A stretch of 64,000 nucleotides of DNA from Thermoanaerobacter ethanolicus JW 200. GTDB taxonomy: Bacteria > Bacillota > Thermoanaerobacteria > Thermoanaerobacterales > Thermoanaerobacteraceae. Below the pieces are notes generated by a model, which made no database searches, was not told the DNA's origin, and worked only from the letters and a program-made list of their open reading frames with translations. The stretch is taken from positions 495,001-559,000 of the forward strand of contig NZ_CP033580.1 of the NCBI RefSeq assembly GCF_003722315.1. The letters run 5' to 3'. A program made the position numbers and the translations under genes. The stretch's first letter is position 1. Every line of letters begins with the position of its first letter. Positions 35,081-44,702 of the stretch are shown piece by piece.

Positions 35081-35133
35081 TTCGACAACTAAACTTCACT
35101 TATAATAATACCAAGTTTTGAAAAATAAGTCAA
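35081..35133 (-). promoter_or_regulatory. abrB promoter with a Spo0A box just downstream
   Basis: On the minus strand, TTGACT (35128-35133) and TATTAT (35105-35110) are 17 bp apart. TGTCGAA (35081-35087), the core 0A-box, lies about 18-24 bp beyond the -10. In Bacillus Spo0A-P represses abrB through boxes in the same place. Confidence 0.75.
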
Positions 35134-35232
35134 CACCTTTTTTGGAATTTTTTAAGGTTAATAACATAAATTTTATTACATAAGAAGAAAAGCATAAACG
35201 AAGTTTTTTTGGTAATTTGGGAGGGCTATACC

Positions 35233-35817
35233 ATGATAAATTACATATGGTTTTTTATGATAGCGATAGGAGTTTTAGTAGGAATAATAAATGGCAGAAT
35301 GGCAGAAGTATCCAAAGCTATAATTGATTCAGCACAGACTGCTGTTGCTATTTCGATAGGGCTAGTTGGTGTAATGTCTTTATGGCTTGGAATAATGAAA
35401 ATTGCAGATAAGTCAGGCCTTACAGATATTATCGCAAAATTACTAAAACCTACAATTATAAGGCTTTTTCCTGATGTGCCAAAAGATCACCCAGCTATTT
35501 CAGCGATGATAATGAATATATCAGCTAATATGTTGGGATTAGGTAATGCAGCAACACCTTTTGGGATTAAGGCTATGGAATACCTTCAAGAGCTTAATAA
35601 AAAAGACAGTGCTTCAAATGCTATGTGCCGCTTTTTAGTGATAAATACAGCTTCAATACAGCTTATACCTGCAGTGATGATTGGAATAAGGGCTTCTTTG
35701 GGAGCTAAAAATCCTGCGGATTTTGTGATTGTCAGCGTACTTTCAACCAGCACTGCTCTTGTAGCTGGCCTTATTTTGAATAAATACCTTGAAAAAATGC
35801 CTATATTTAAGGAGTGA
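35233..35817 (+). CDS. spmA: Spore maturation protein A
   Basis: The 194-residue membrane protein has a nucleoside-recognition (Gate) domain: five to six membrane segments and SANMLGLGNAATPFGIKAM. SpmA works with SpmB in dehydration of the spore core. The ATG at 35233 follows GGGAGGG. It precedes spmB with overlap of the ribosome site only. Confidence 0.93.
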   Translation: MINYIWFFMIAIGVLVGIINGRMAEVSKAIIDSAQTAVAISIGLVGVMSLWLGIMKIADKSGLTDIIAKLLKPTIIRLFPDVPKDHPAISAMIMNISANMLGLGNAATPFGIKAMEYLQELNKKDSASNAMCRFLVINTASIQLIPAVMIGIRASLGAKNPADFVIVSVLSTSTALVAGLILNKYLEKMPIFKE

Positions 35818-35822
35818 AAATA

Positions 35823-36344
35823 ATGATGAAAATTATATCTGAATGGATTATTCCTATACTTGTTCTTGTTATTCCTTTTTATGGAATCATAAAAAATGTC
35901 AAAGTGTATGAAGGGTTTGTCGATGGGGCAAAAGAAGGAATTTCTGTAGTTATAAAAATATTTCCAGCTCTTGTAGCGATGCTTGTGGCAATAGGTGTAT
36001 TAAGAGCGTCAGGTGCCCTTGACTTGTTAGGGAAATTTTTAATGCCTTTTACAAATAAAATAGGCATGCCACAGGAGCTTGTGCCTCTTGCTTTAATAAG
36101 GCCCCTTTCGGGAAGTGGTGCTTTGGGGATTGCGACTGAGATTATAAAAACTCATGGTGCCGATTCTCTAATCGGGAAAATGGCTTCTGCTATGTATGGA
36201 TCTACTGAGACCACTTTTTATGTTCTTGCTGTTTACTATGGGGCAGTGGGAATAAAAAAGATGAGACATTCTGTTATCTCTGGAATTTTTGCAGATATTG
36301 TTGCAATACTTTCCTGTGTATTTTATAGCAGATTATTTTTTTAA
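35823..36344 (+). CDS. spmB: Spore maturation protein B
   Basis: The 173-residue membrane protein has the Gate-domain motif LALIRPLSGSGALGI and AMYGSTETTFYVLAVYYG. It matches SpmB in length and follows spmA. The ATG at 35823 has AAGGAG eight bases upstream, better than the GTG at 35814. Confidence 0.93.
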   Translation: MMKIISEWIIPILVLVIPFYGIIKNVKVYEGFVDGAKEGISVVIKIFPALVAMLVAIGVLRASGALDLLGKFLMPFTNKIGMPQELVPLALIRPLSGSGALGIATEIIKTHGADSLIGKMASAMYGSTETTFYVLAVYYGAVGIKKMRHSVISGIFADIVAILSCVFYSRLFF

Positions 36345-36425
36345 TACTTGTACACTTTTTCACTTTTGTTATACTATATAGTGTAATGTTGTTTTTGCCT
36401 TTTAAAAGGAAAGGAATGATTTTTT

Positions 36426-37829
36426 GTGGCAACAATACCAAAATTAATAAGAAAATTAGGAAAAGAAGCATATAATTTGTATATTGTTGGGGGATACATA
36501 AGGGACAGGATTTTAAATAGAGAAGCTAAAGATTATGATTTTGTAGTTCAGGAAGATGCAGAGAAAATCGCCAAATTAGCGGCAGAAAAATTAGGGGGTA
36601 CTTTTGTGCCTTTTATGGCGGAAAAAGGCACATATAGGGTTGTTGTAGGAGATGAAATATTAGATTTTACTAATTTAAGAGGTGAAGACATATACATAGA
36701 TTTAGCTCATAGAGACTTTACAATGAATGCTATGGCTATAAAACTGACAGATTATTTTGAATTTGAATATATTATTGACCCTTTTGGTGGCATGATGGAC
36801 ATAAAAAACAGGAAAATAAAGCATGTGGGTGTGATGACCTTTAAAGAAGACCCTTTAAGGGCTTTGAGGGCCGTAAGATTTGCTGCGACTTACAAATTTG
36901 ATATTGATGAGGGTACAAAGGCTAAAATAAGAGAAGAAGCGGCCTTAATAAAACAAGTAGCGCCAGAGAGAATAATGAATGAAATTTTTATAATATTAAA
37001 AGAAAAGAATTCTCACAAATATTTAAGAATGATGGAAGATTTAAAGCTTATGGAAAATATATTTGAAGAAGTTGCTAAAATGAAAGAAGTAGGAAAGTGC
37101 TATTATCACCTTACAAATGCTTGGATACATTCACTAAAAACTGTAGAAGAATACGAAAATATCATAAATTCTATGAGATTTCCCAAAGACGTATATGATA
37201 TAGTTTCGGAGTATTTAGATAGAAAGCTTTCTTCTGACAACAAAGTAAAGGACATAATAAAACTTGGAGCTCTTTTTCACGATATAGGCAAACCAGAATC
37301 CATATACATTGATACTGAAAATAGAGTACATTTTTACAACCACGAGACAAAAGGAGCAGAAATCGTAAAAAAGATAGCATCAAGGATGAAAATGCCCAAA
37401 AAAGAGTCTTCTTTGCTAAAGAAGCTTGTCCTTTATCACATGAAGCCTTTAATGTACTATGTAAATGGCGGACCAACGAATAAATCTCTTTTTAGATTTT
37501 TTTCCGAACTTAAGGATGATTCAATAGCGATTCTACTTTTATCTCAGGCTGATTTTACTGCTACAAGGCTTAATTTAGGTAAAGAGGAAGAGATACCAAA
37601 GTTTACAGATTATATTACCAAGCTTTTAAAAAGATATGTAGAATTTAAAGAAACAGAAAAACCATTACTTTCGCCGCTGGATATAATAATAAATTTTGAT
37701 GTAAAAGATGGGAAAAAATTAGGACAGATTTTATATGAAATAAGGAAAAATAGATTTTACGGAGAAATTCAAGATAAAGAAGATGCTGTAGAGTTTGTAA
37801 AAGAAAGAATGAAAATAGAGAAAATATAA
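36426..37829 (+). CDS. CCA-adding/poly(A) polymerase-family nucleotidyltransferase with HD domain
   Basis: The 467-residue protein has the class II nucleotidyltransferase start VGGYIRDRILNREAKDYDF near residue 20, RDFTMNAMA near 98, and an RNA-binding linker. A C-terminal HD domain (FHDIGKPE and YNHETKGAE) follows. It adds or repairs CCA at tRNA 3' ends, or adds A-tails; the split between these cannot be read from motifs alone. GTG start, 82 bp after spmB. Confidence 0.88.
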   Translation: MATIPKLIRKLGKEAYNLYIVGGYIRDRILNREAKDYDFVVQEDAEKIAKLAAEKLGGTFVPFMAEKGTYRVVVGDEILDFTNLRGEDIYIDLAHRDFTMNAMAIKLTDYFEFEYIIDPFGGMMDIKNRKIKHVGVMTFKEDPLRALRAVRFAATYKFDIDEGTKAKIREEAALIKQVAPERIMNEIFIILKEKNSHKYLRMMEDLKLMENIFEEVAKMKEVGKCYYHLTNAWIHSLKTVEEYENIINSMRFPKDVYDIVSEYLDRKLSSDNKVKDIIKLGALFHDIGKPESIYIDTENRVHFYNHETKGAEIVKKIASRMKMPKKESSLLKKLVLYHMKPLMYYVNGGPTNKSLFRFFSELKDDSIAILLLSQADFTATRLNLGKEEEIPKFTDYITKLLKRYVEFKETEKPLLSPLDIIINFDVKDGKKLGQILYEIRKNRFYGEIQDKEDAVEFVKERMKIEKI

Positions 37830-37833
37830 TTTA

Positions 37834-37870
37834 AAAAGAGATGCAAAAATTTTCGCTGCATCTCTTTTTT
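37834..37870. terminator. Bidirectional terminator between cca-like gene and tautomerase
   Basis: AAAAAGAGATGCA and TGCATCTCTTTTT are perfect complements with an 11-base loop, flanked by A and T runs. Confidence 0.88.
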
Positions 37871-37877
37871 ATAAGAG

Positions 37878-38072
37878 TTATTTTTTATGTAGTTCAGAGA
37901 GAGGGGTTCCTCCTACGCCTATATTGTCTGGATTATTTTCTTTTATAATCACTGAGAATGCATTTATAGGAATATTGAGTACTTGTGAAGCTGCTTTTGT
38001 AAGTTCAGAAATAAGTTTTGCTTTTGTTTCCTTACTTAAATTGTCAGGTCCTTCAATTGTTATAAAAGGCAT
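37878..38072 (-). CDS. 4-oxalocrotonate tautomerase-family enzyme
   Basis: The 64-residue protein starts MPFITIEGPDNLSKE with the catalytic Pro (residue 2 before Met removal), has the standard SELTKAASQVL helix and ends in the hexamer strand GVGGTPLSEL. The arginine usually at position 11 is replaced here, so substrate use may differ. The cellular substrate is unknown. Confidence 0.85.
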   Translation of the reverse strand: MPFITIEGPDNLSKETKAKLISELTKAASQVLNIPINAFSVIIKENNPDNIGVGGTPLSELHKK

Positions 38073-38198
38073 TGCAATCCTTCCTTTCTATATTTTTTTG
38101 ATGTTCTCGATATTTATTTTAACACTTTTTTGTGTAAGAAACCAAATTATAAGAAAAATTTATGATGACAATTACTAAAAATCAATTATATAATATTG

Positions 38199-38453
38199 TT
38201 AGCATTTTTGGGATAGAGAGGAAAATGAAAAAGCTTTTATTTTTGTATAATTGCTTTTTTCTTTTGGATTTTTTTGACCCTTACCTATTTCGATTAAAAC
38301 ATCAAAAGAATAGTTTTTACTTTTTGTAAAATATTTTACATCTGAAGCGGCTTCTATATCAAAAAGTTGTTCATTTTTTTGAGGTTTGATTTCATAAATG
38401 TGATATATTGCGACGAGTGTAATTGTAAAAGCTATACTAATGCAGAAAATATA
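38199..38453 (-). pseudogene. Remnant of a small membrane-anchored protein gene
   Basis: An 84-codon open frame reads through a hydrophobic stretch (ISIAFTITLVAIYHIYEI) and a soluble tail, but has no ATG, GTG or TTG start before the stop at 38454. The residue pattern looks coding, so I read it as a 5'-truncated gene. Use of an ATT start is possible. The surrounding 38073-38465 otherwise shows nothing I can name. Confidence 0.35.
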
Positions 38454-38465
38454 CTAAAAAGGTAG

Positions 38466-38494
38466 TTGACAATACTTTTTATAAAGGGTATATT
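38466..38494 (+). promoter_or_regulatory. Promoter of the metG T-box transcript
   Basis: TTGACA (38466-38471) and TATATT (38489-38494) are exactly 17 bp apart, a strong sigma-A promoter. Confidence 0.85.
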
Positions 38495-38514
38495 AAAGAA
38501 TAAATAGATATAGT

Positions 38515-38765
38515 AAAAGGCGATGAAGGAAAGAGTAAAAAGCTTGAACTTTCACAGAGAGTCGGGCGAGGTGCGAACCGATAAAGTTTGGGCTTTTGAA
38601 GATGGCTCCGGAGCCGTACTGCCGAAGGCTAGTAGGTTTTACCGGGAACTCCCGTTACAGGGTAGGAGTGTGTTAGCACTCTGTGAGGCATGCGTCGTGA
38701 GGCGCATGTGAAGAAGGGTGGTACCGCGACAATCTCGCCCCTTATGTGGAGGCGAGTTTTTTATT
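38515..38765 (+). promoter_or_regulatory. T-box riboswitch controlling methionyl-tRNA synthetase
   Basis: The leader has the AGAGAGTC element of stem I near 38557, the conserved T-box AGGGTGGTACCGCG near 38715-38728, and a terminator CTCGCC-loop-GGCGAG-TTTTTT at about 38735-38763. ATG at 38602-38604, in the GAAGATGGC loop, is a candidate methionine specifier codon. Uncharged tRNA-Met would then favour the antiterminator and allow metG transcription. Confidence 0.9.
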
Positions 38766-38787
38766 TACAAAAAAGAGGAGGATGGAT

Positions 38788-40689
38788 ATGAAAAAGACTT
38801 TTTACATTACGACACCTATCTATTATCCCAGTGATAAATTACATATTGGTCATTCATATACTACAGTTGCTGCAGATGCAATGGCAAGGTTTAAAAGGCT
38901 TACCGGATATGATGTCAAGTTTTTGACCGGTACTGATGAACATGGGCAAAAAATTCAAAGAATAGCAAGAGAAAAAGGGATGTCTCCTAAAGAATATGTA
39001 GACGGGATAGTTGAATGGATAAAAGATTTATGGAAGACAATGGATATAAGTAATGACCAATTTATTCGCACAACCGATAAATATCATGAGGAAATAGTAC
39101 AAAAAATATTCACGAAATTGTATGAAAAAGGAGATATATACAAAAGCGAATATGAAGGATGGTACTGTACTCCTTGTGAATCTTTCTGGACAGAAAGCCA
39201 GCTTGTAGATGGGAAATGCCCAGACTGTGGTAGACCAGTAGAAAGGGTAAAAGAAGAAGGGTATTTTTTTAAATTGTCTAAATATGGGGATAGGCTGTTA
39301 CAATATTATGATGAACATCCTGATTTTATACAGCCTGAGTCAAGGCGCAATGAGATGATAAACTTTATAAAATCAGGTTTGGAGGATTTGTTTGTCTCAA
39401 GGAGTTCGTTTGACTGGGGTATAAAGGTACCTTTTGACCCAAGACATGTGATTTATGTTTGGATAGATGCTTTGTCAAATTACATAACTGCTTTAGGATA
39501 TTCTACAGACCATGACGACGACTTTAAAAAATACTGGCCAGCAGATGTTCATTTGGTTGGAAAAGAGATAATGAGGTTTCACACAATAATATGGCCAGCA
39601 ATGCTTATGGCTCTTGACTTGCCCCTTCCTAAAAAAGTGTTTGGACACGGTTGGCTTATACTGGAAGGAGGCAAGATGTCAAAATCTAAAGGCAATGTAG
39701 TAGACCCTAAAGAGCTGGTTAGGAAATATGGCGTGGATGCTGTAAGATATTTTCTTTTGAGAGAAGTGCCTTTTGGGGCGGATGGAGTGTTTTCTAATGA
39801 AGCTTTGATAAACAGAATAAATTCAGACCTTGCTAATGACCTTGGAAACTTGCTGAGTAGGACTGTTACAATGATTGAAAAATACTTTGAGGGCATTCTG
39901 CCAAAGCCTTCACAAAAAGAAGAAGTAGATGATGACCTTATAAATACTGCACAGAATCTACCTAAAACTGTTGAAGAGTACATGGATAAACTTCAGTTTT
40001 CCAACGCTTTAATTGAAATATGGAAATTAGTAAGACGAGCTAATAAGTACATTGATGAAACAATGCCTTGGATTTTAGCGAAAGATGAAAGCAAAAAGGA
40101 AAGATTGGGTACTGTTTTGTATAATTTAGCGGAAGCTTTGAGATTTATTGCAATACTTATATCTCCTTTTATGCCAAATACCCCGCAAAAAATGTTTGAA
40201 CAATTAGGAATAGAAAAAGATTTGACGACTTGGGAGAGCTTAAAGTTTGGCTTGTTAAAAGAAGGTACAAAAGTAAAAAGAGGAGAAATTATTTTCCCGA
40301 GAATAGATGTAAATAAGGAGCTGAGTGCTATAGAAGAAAAAGCAGAGGAGGAAGAGAAAAAGATAGATTATATCACTATTGAGGATTTTGCAAAAATTCA
40401 GCTTAGGGTTGCAGAGATTTTGGAAGCCGAAAAAGTGGAAGGCTCTGACAAGCTTATAAAGATGAAGCTTAAAGTGGGAGAGGAGACAAGGCAAATTGTA
40501 GGAGGAATTGCTCGTTATTACACTCCTGAAGAGCTTATAGGAAAGAAAATAATTATTGTATATAATCTGGAGCCAAAGAAACTAAAGGGTATTGAGTCTC
40601 AAGGAATGCTTTTAGCAGCATCTACCGAAGGAAAAATGTCCCTTCTTACAGTGGACAGGGATATAGAAAGTGGGGCAAAGATAAGCTAA
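38788..40689 (+). CDS. metG: Methionyl-tRNA synthetase
   Basis: The 633-residue class I enzyme has KLHIGHSYTT (HIGH motif), a zinc knuckle CTPC and CPDC near residues 127-147, GGKMSKSKG (KMSKS) near 300, the anticodon-binding helical domain, and a C-terminal tRNA-binding domain (IQLRVAEILEAEKVEGSDKL) near 530. It charges tRNA-Met. The ATG at 38788 follows GAGGAGG at the ideal distance. Confidence 0.97.
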   Translation: MKKTFYITTPIYYPSDKLHIGHSYTTVAADAMARFKRLTGYDVKFLTGTDEHGQKIQRIAREKGMSPKEYVDGIVEWIKDLWKTMDISNDQFIRTTDKYHEEIVQKIFTKLYEKGDIYKSEYEGWYCTPCESFWTESQLVDGKCPDCGRPVERVKEEGYFFKLSKYGDRLLQYYDEHPDFIQPESRRNEMINFIKSGLEDLFVSRSSFDWGIKVPFDPRHVIYVWIDALSNYITALGYSTDHDDDFKKYWPADVHLVGKEIMRFHTIIWPAMLMALDLPLPKKVFGHGWLILEGGKMSKSKGNVVDPKELVRKYGVDAVRYFLLREVPFGADGVFSNEALINRINSDLANDLGNLLSRTVTMIEKYFEGILPKPSQKEEVDDDLINTAQNLPKTVEEYMDKLQFSNALIEIWKLVRRANKYIDETMPWILAKDESKKERLGTVLYNLAEALRFIAILISPFMPNTPQKMFEQLGIEKDLTTWESLKFGLLKEGTKVKRGEIIFPRIDVNKELSAIEEKAEEEEKKIDYITIEDFAKIQLRVAEILEAEKVEGSDKLIKMKLKVGEETRQIVGGIARYYTPEELIGKKIIIVYNLEPKKLKGIESQGMLLAASTEGKMSLLTVDRDIESGAKIS

Positions 40690-40701
40690 GGAGTGATAAA
40701 A

Positions 40702-41469
40702 TTGTTGGTAGATTCTCACGCTCATCTTGAAGATGAGAAATACGATAGAGATAGAGAAAAAGTTATTGAAGAATGTAAAAAAGACCTCACATTTTTAATA
40801 AATGTGGGGTCTAACCTCTTAACTTCTAAACAGTCTATTGAGCTAGCTCATAACTATGACTTTATATATGCTTCTGTTGGAATTCATCCCCATGATGCAC
40901 AAAGGGAATTTGACAAAGTGGAAGAAATAGAGAGATTAGCTTTACAGGAAAAGGTTGTAGCAATAGGAGAAATAGGGTTAGATTATTATTACGACGACCC
41001 TCCCAAAGAGTTTCAAAAAGAGATTTTTATAAAACAAATAAGGCTTGCGAAAAAGCTAAATCTTCCAATAATAATACACGATAGGGATGCTCATGGAGAT
41101 ATACTAGATATATTAAAACAGGAATGGACAAAAGATTTAAGAGGGGTTTTTCACAGTTATTCGGGAAGTGTTGAAATGGCTTTTCAAGTAATTGAAATGA
41201 ATTTTTACATTTCTTTAGGAGGGCCTGTGACATTTAAAAATGCAAAAAAACCTAAAGAAGTAGCAAAAGCTGTTCCCATTGAAAAACTTTTAATTGAGAC
41301 AGATAGCCCTTATCTTACTCCTGAGCCTTATAGAGGAAAAAGGAATACACCGGTGTATGTGAAATTTGTAGCGAAAAAAATTGCAGAATTAAGAGAGATG
41401 CCTTATGAGGAGGTTTGTAGGATTACTGCTGAAAATGCTATAAAACTTTTTAACATCCCTCTCAAATAA
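40702..41469 (+). CDS. tatD: TatD-family metal-dependent hydrolase/DNase
   Basis: The 255-residue protein starts LVDSHAHLED with the HxH metal pair, followed by EIGLDYYY, HDRDAH and the final ETDSPYLTPEP. The TTG at 40702 follows AAGGAG. TatD proteins act as 3'-5' exonucleases or deacylases. It sits directly after metG as yabD does in Bacillus. Confidence 0.93.
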   Translation: MLVDSHAHLEDEKYDRDREKVIEECKKDLTFLINVGSNLLTSKQSIELAHNYDFIYASVGIHPHDAQREFDKVEEIERLALQEKVVAIGEIGLDYYYDDPPKEFQKEIFIKQIRLAKKLNLPIIIHDRDAHGDILDILKQEWTKDLRGVFHSYSGSVEMAFQVIEMNFYISLGGPVTFKNAKKPKEVAKAVPIEKLLIETDSPYLTPEPYRGKRNTPVYVKFVAKKIAELREMPYEEVCRITAENAIKLFNIPLK

Positions 41470-41580
41470 AAGTTTTAAAAAACAACCTCCTGTTTTGAGG
41501 GGAGGTATCAAAAGTCAAAAAAATGCGTATAATATCATTGAGTTTGGTTTCCCCATAAATGAAAAATTGTGTATAAAAAT

Positions 41581-41609
41581 TTGACAAATCAATTTAATTG
41601 GATTAAAAT
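41581..41609 (+). promoter_or_regulatory. Promoter of yabE-like gene
   Basis: TTGACA (41581-41586) and TAAAAT (41604-41609) are 17 bp apart. The AGGAGG before the ATG lies at 41642. Confidence 0.75.
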
Positions 41610-41654
41610 TACTTACGACTCCCCTAAATTAAATTTTTAACAGGAGGTTATGGG

Positions 41655-42686
41655 ATGGATACAGACAAGTTTAGAAAGCGACTTGGTGAAATAGTTAAAA
41701 AACCAGTTGCTCTTCTAACGTTGGCTGCAGTATTCCTATTGATTGTCGGAGCTATAACATACGCAAGCTTAAAAAAGGAAATAACCCTTCAGGATGAAGA
41801 TAAAAAAATGGTTGTTACAACATTTAAATCAACAGTTAAGGATTTGTTAGAAGAGAAAGGAATTAAGCTAAGAAAAGAAGATGTAGTAACGCCTTCTTTA
41901 GACACTGCTTTAAAAAATGGCATGAAGGTGACTATCAAAAGAGCAGTTCCTATCACTATCTGTGTGGGTGGAAAAGCAAAAGATATTTACACTGCTGCAT
42001 CTAATGTAAAAGAAGTATTTCAACAAAATAGTATAACTTTAGGACCACAAGACAAAGTGAATATGAGTTTAGATACGCCTGTGTTTAGGTACATGTACAT
42101 CGACGTTACAAAAGTAACAGAAAAAATTGTTACTCAAGAAGTAGATATACCATATCAAACAGAGACAGTAAAGAATGACAATATGGAAAGAGGACAAGTA
42201 AGAGTAGTTCAACAAGGAGAAGTTGGGAAAAAACAAATTGTGATGAAAGTTACTTATGAAAACGGCAAAGAGGTAGCAAAAAATATAATAGAGGAAAAGA
42301 TAATAAAAAATCCGATAAACCAAATTGTGCATGTTGGAACACTAGGAGTTTTTACTACTTCAAGAGGAGAGACTTTTAGGTATAGGGAAATTAGAACTAT
42401 GGTTGCTACTGCTTATACTAATAGCGTAACAGATACCGGTAAAAAACCAGGAGATCCCAATTATGGGATAACTGCTACTGGTACGAAAGCTACAAGGGGA
42501 GTAATAGCTGTAGATCCAAGGGTTATACCTTTGGGCACACGACTTTACGTAGAAGGATATGGATTTGGAATTGCTGCAGATACAGGTGGAGCTATTAAAG
42601 GGGATAAAATTGATGTTTTTTTCCCGACTCTTGAGGAAACAATTAAATGGGGAAGAAGATACGTGAAAGTTTATATTTTAAAATAG
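41655..42686 (+). CDS. yabE: YabE-like cell-wall protein with DUF348, G5 and 3D domains
   Basis: The 343-residue protein has an N-terminal membrane anchor (residues 18-40), two DUF348 repeats (from about 45 and 100), a G5 domain (about 150-235) and a C-terminal 3D domain with the aspartates in VAVDPRVIP, AADTGG and IDVFF. This matches YabE and Rpf-like muralytic proteins that remodel peptidoglycan. It is in the conserved place before rsmA; rnmV, normally between them, is missing. Confidence 0.92.
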   Translation: MDTDKFRKRLGEIVKKPVALLTLAAVFLLIVGAITYASLKKEITLQDEDKKMVVTTFKSTVKDLLEEKGIKLRKEDVVTPSLDTALKNGMKVTIKRAVPITICVGGKAKDIYTAASNVKEVFQQNSITLGPQDKVNMSLDTPVFRYMYIDVTKVTEKIVTQEVDIPYQTETVKNDNMERGQVRVVQQGEVGKKQIVMKVTYENGKEVAKNIIEEKIIKNPINQIVHVGTLGVFTTSRGETFRYREIRTMVATAYTNSVTDTGKKPGDPNYGITATGTKATRGVIAVDPRVIPLGTRLYVEGYGFGIAADTGGAIKGDKIDVFFPTLEETIKWGRRYVKVYILK

Positions 42687-42711
42687 ACAGGGTTTCCCTG
42701 TCTTATTTTTT
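42686..42711 (+). terminator. Terminator after yabE
   Basis: GACAGGG-TT-TCCCTGTC is followed by TTATTTTTT. Confidence 0.85.
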
Positions 42712-42722
42712 GAGGTGGAGCT

Positions 42723-43544
42723 ATGAAAGTAAAAGGGGTTAATGTAAAGAAAAAATGGGGACAAAATTTCATATTTGACAAAAATATTTTAGCAAAAATT
42801 GTGACTGCTTCGGGAGTTGCTTCTGAAGATTTTGTACTAGAAATTGGAACAGGATTAGGGACTTTGACAGAAGAACTAGCTAAAAGGGTTAAAAAGGTAA
42901 TTTCTTTTGAAATTGACAGAGAGCTTTATGAAGCAACAAAAGAAAAACTTAACATTTATAACAATGTGATTATCATAAATGAAGATATAATGAAGGTAGA
43001 TTTAAATAAAATAGCTAATGAATATTTTGAAGGGAAGCCTTTTAAAGTAGTTGCTAATCTTCCTTATTACATAACTTCTCCTATAATAATGATGCTTTTA
43101 GAGTGTAAATTTGTAAAAGAGATAACTGTGCTAGTGCAAAAAGAAGTTGCTGAAAGAATTTGTGCTCTGCCGGGTACTAAGGACTATGGGATACTTACAG
43201 TTTTTATAAATTTTAAAGCAAAGCCTAAGAAACTTTTTAATCTACCACCAAGTGTTTTTGTTCCTCCACCTAAGGTAGATTCTTCTCTGGTTAAATTAGA
43301 GATACTTGATAAATCTTTAGTTGAGGTAAAAGATGAAAGGTTATTTTCTAACGTGGTAAAAGCTGCTTTTGGACAAAGGAGAAAAGTATTGTCCAATGCT
43401 TTAAAAACTTTAGGACTTCCAAAAGAAATTATAGATAAAGCTTTTACTCTTTCAAACTTATCACCTCAAAGGAGAGGAGAAACTCTTAGTATAGAGGAGT
43501 TTGCTGCTTTGGCAAATGTTATTTATGATTTGACAAAGCAGTAA
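42723..43544 (+). CDS. rsmA: 16S rRNA dimethyladenosine transferase
   Basis: The 273-residue enzyme (KsgA) has KKWGQNFIFD at the start, the SAM motif LEIGTGLGTLT, and ANLPYYITSP, the N6-adenine catalytic motif. A helical C-terminal domain includes FGQRRKVLSNAL. It dimethylates A1518 and A1519 of 16S rRNA. Confidence 0.97.
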   Translation: MKVKGVNVKKKWGQNFIFDKNILAKIVTASGVASEDFVLEIGTGLGTLTEELAKRVKKVISFEIDRELYEATKEKLNIYNNVIIINEDIMKVDLNKIANEYFEGKPFKVVANLPYYITSPIIMMLLECKFVKEITVLVQKEVAERICALPGTKDYGILTVFINFKAKPKKLFNLPPSVFVPPPKVDSSLVKLEILDKSLVEVKDERLFSNVVKAAFGQRRKVLSNALKTLGLPKEIIDKAFTLSNLSPQRRGETLSIEEFAALANVIYDLTKQ

Positions 43545-43613
43545 TAATAATCCCCCTCTTTTCATAATATATATTGCAAAGTTATATTTAAGATAAATGA
43601 GGGGGAAGAATAA

Positions 43614-44702
43614 ATGCCAATAAATATATATAAAAGGTTTTATATTGTCTTTAATCAAGAAGACAAGGGATGTTCTATTGAAGGAAAAGAAGTGACAGGT
43701 TATTTAAAAGTGGAGTTTAGAGGAAGCAGAGGAAGAATAACAGCGGCTTTGCAAAATCTTAATCCCACGTATTCCTATAATGTGAAATTGCTAAAAGGCG
43801 AGGGAGAAGTTGCTGTTGTAGATTTTGGAGCAATAAAAGTAGATGATAAAGGACGCGGTGGAGGAGAATGGACTTTTAATGTAGAGAATGTAAAAGATTC
43901 GGGAATTAGTTGGGAGGAATTTTCTGTAGCATTTATAGAAGCCCATGATGGCATAAAAACTTTAGTACCTTTGGCATCTGTTATAAACAAGAAAACTACA
44001 AACTGGAAGGCTGCTTATAAAAAATATCTGTTAAAGGTAAAACAAGAAGAAACATTAACAGAGAAGAGTGATAAGAATGATAGGGGAATTAAGCAGGAGG
44101 AAACTGAAACTGCGATACCCCAAGACTATGAAAGTGCGGAAGATGAAAATATTAAAAATGAATTTACTAAAAAAGATGAAACTTTACAAAATGTTTCGGA
44201 AGAGACTCAATTTGAAACCAATTTTTATATTTCTGCCCCTGAAGAAACTCCTAAGCCATTGATGTATTCTTCTGATACTCAACAACAGAAAACTTCTTTT
44301 AAGTTTGAGGAGGAAGTAGAGGAAGGATATATAAAATATTTAAGAGAGTATGTTAACAATATAGTGAGTTTTTTGGAGGAAGTTCAGCCTTTTGAAAAAA
44401 ATTTTGAAGGTTATAGGTGGTGGAAAGTTAAAACGGGTTACAGGGAGGGAAGCTTTGACCATTATCTTGTGGGATTTGTAAATGATGAGAAGGGTGAATT
44501 AAAATACATTGTGTATGGAATGCCAGGATTTTTTACTCTTGCAGACCAGCCTTTTGGTGGTATGACAGGGTTTGTAGTTTGGAAGCCAGTTAAAGAAAAT
44601 TTAAGAGGCGCGAGGGATGAGGGATATTGGATTTTGCATATTGATGCAAAGACAGGACAAATTGCTGTGCCTATAGAACCAACTCCACCGCCTTTGATAT
44701 AA
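43614..44702 (+). CDS. Unrecognised two-domain protein downstream of rsmA
   Basis: The 362-residue protein has no signal peptide. An N-terminal beta-rich part (residues 1-135) repeats short G-rich strands; a highly charged Glu/Lys/Thr linker (about 145-235) follows. The C-terminal domain (240-362) contains aromatic blocks YRWWKVKTGYREGSFDHYLVG and GMPGFFTLADQPFGG. The same layout occurs, from memory, in other clostridial spore formers, but I cannot name it. The position where Bacillus has yabG/veg suggests a sporulation link, but that is inference. Confidence 0.6.
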   Translation: MPINIYKRFYIVFNQEDKGCSIEGKEVTGYLKVEFRGSRGRITAALQNLNPTYSYNVKLLKGEGEVAVVDFGAIKVDDKGRGGGEWTFNVENVKDSGISWEEFSVAFIEAHDGIKTLVPLASVINKKTTNWKAAYKKYLLKVKQEETLTEKSDKNDRGIKQEETETAIPQDYESAEDENIKNEFTKKDETLQNVSEETQFETNFYISAPEETPKPLMYSSDTQQQKTSFKFEEEVEEGYIKYLREYVNNIVSFLEEVQPFEKNFEGYRWWKVKTGYREGSFDHYLVGFVNDEKGELKYIVYGMPGFFTLADQPFGGMTGFVVWKPVKENLRGARDEGYWILHIDAKTGQIAVPIEPTPPPLI

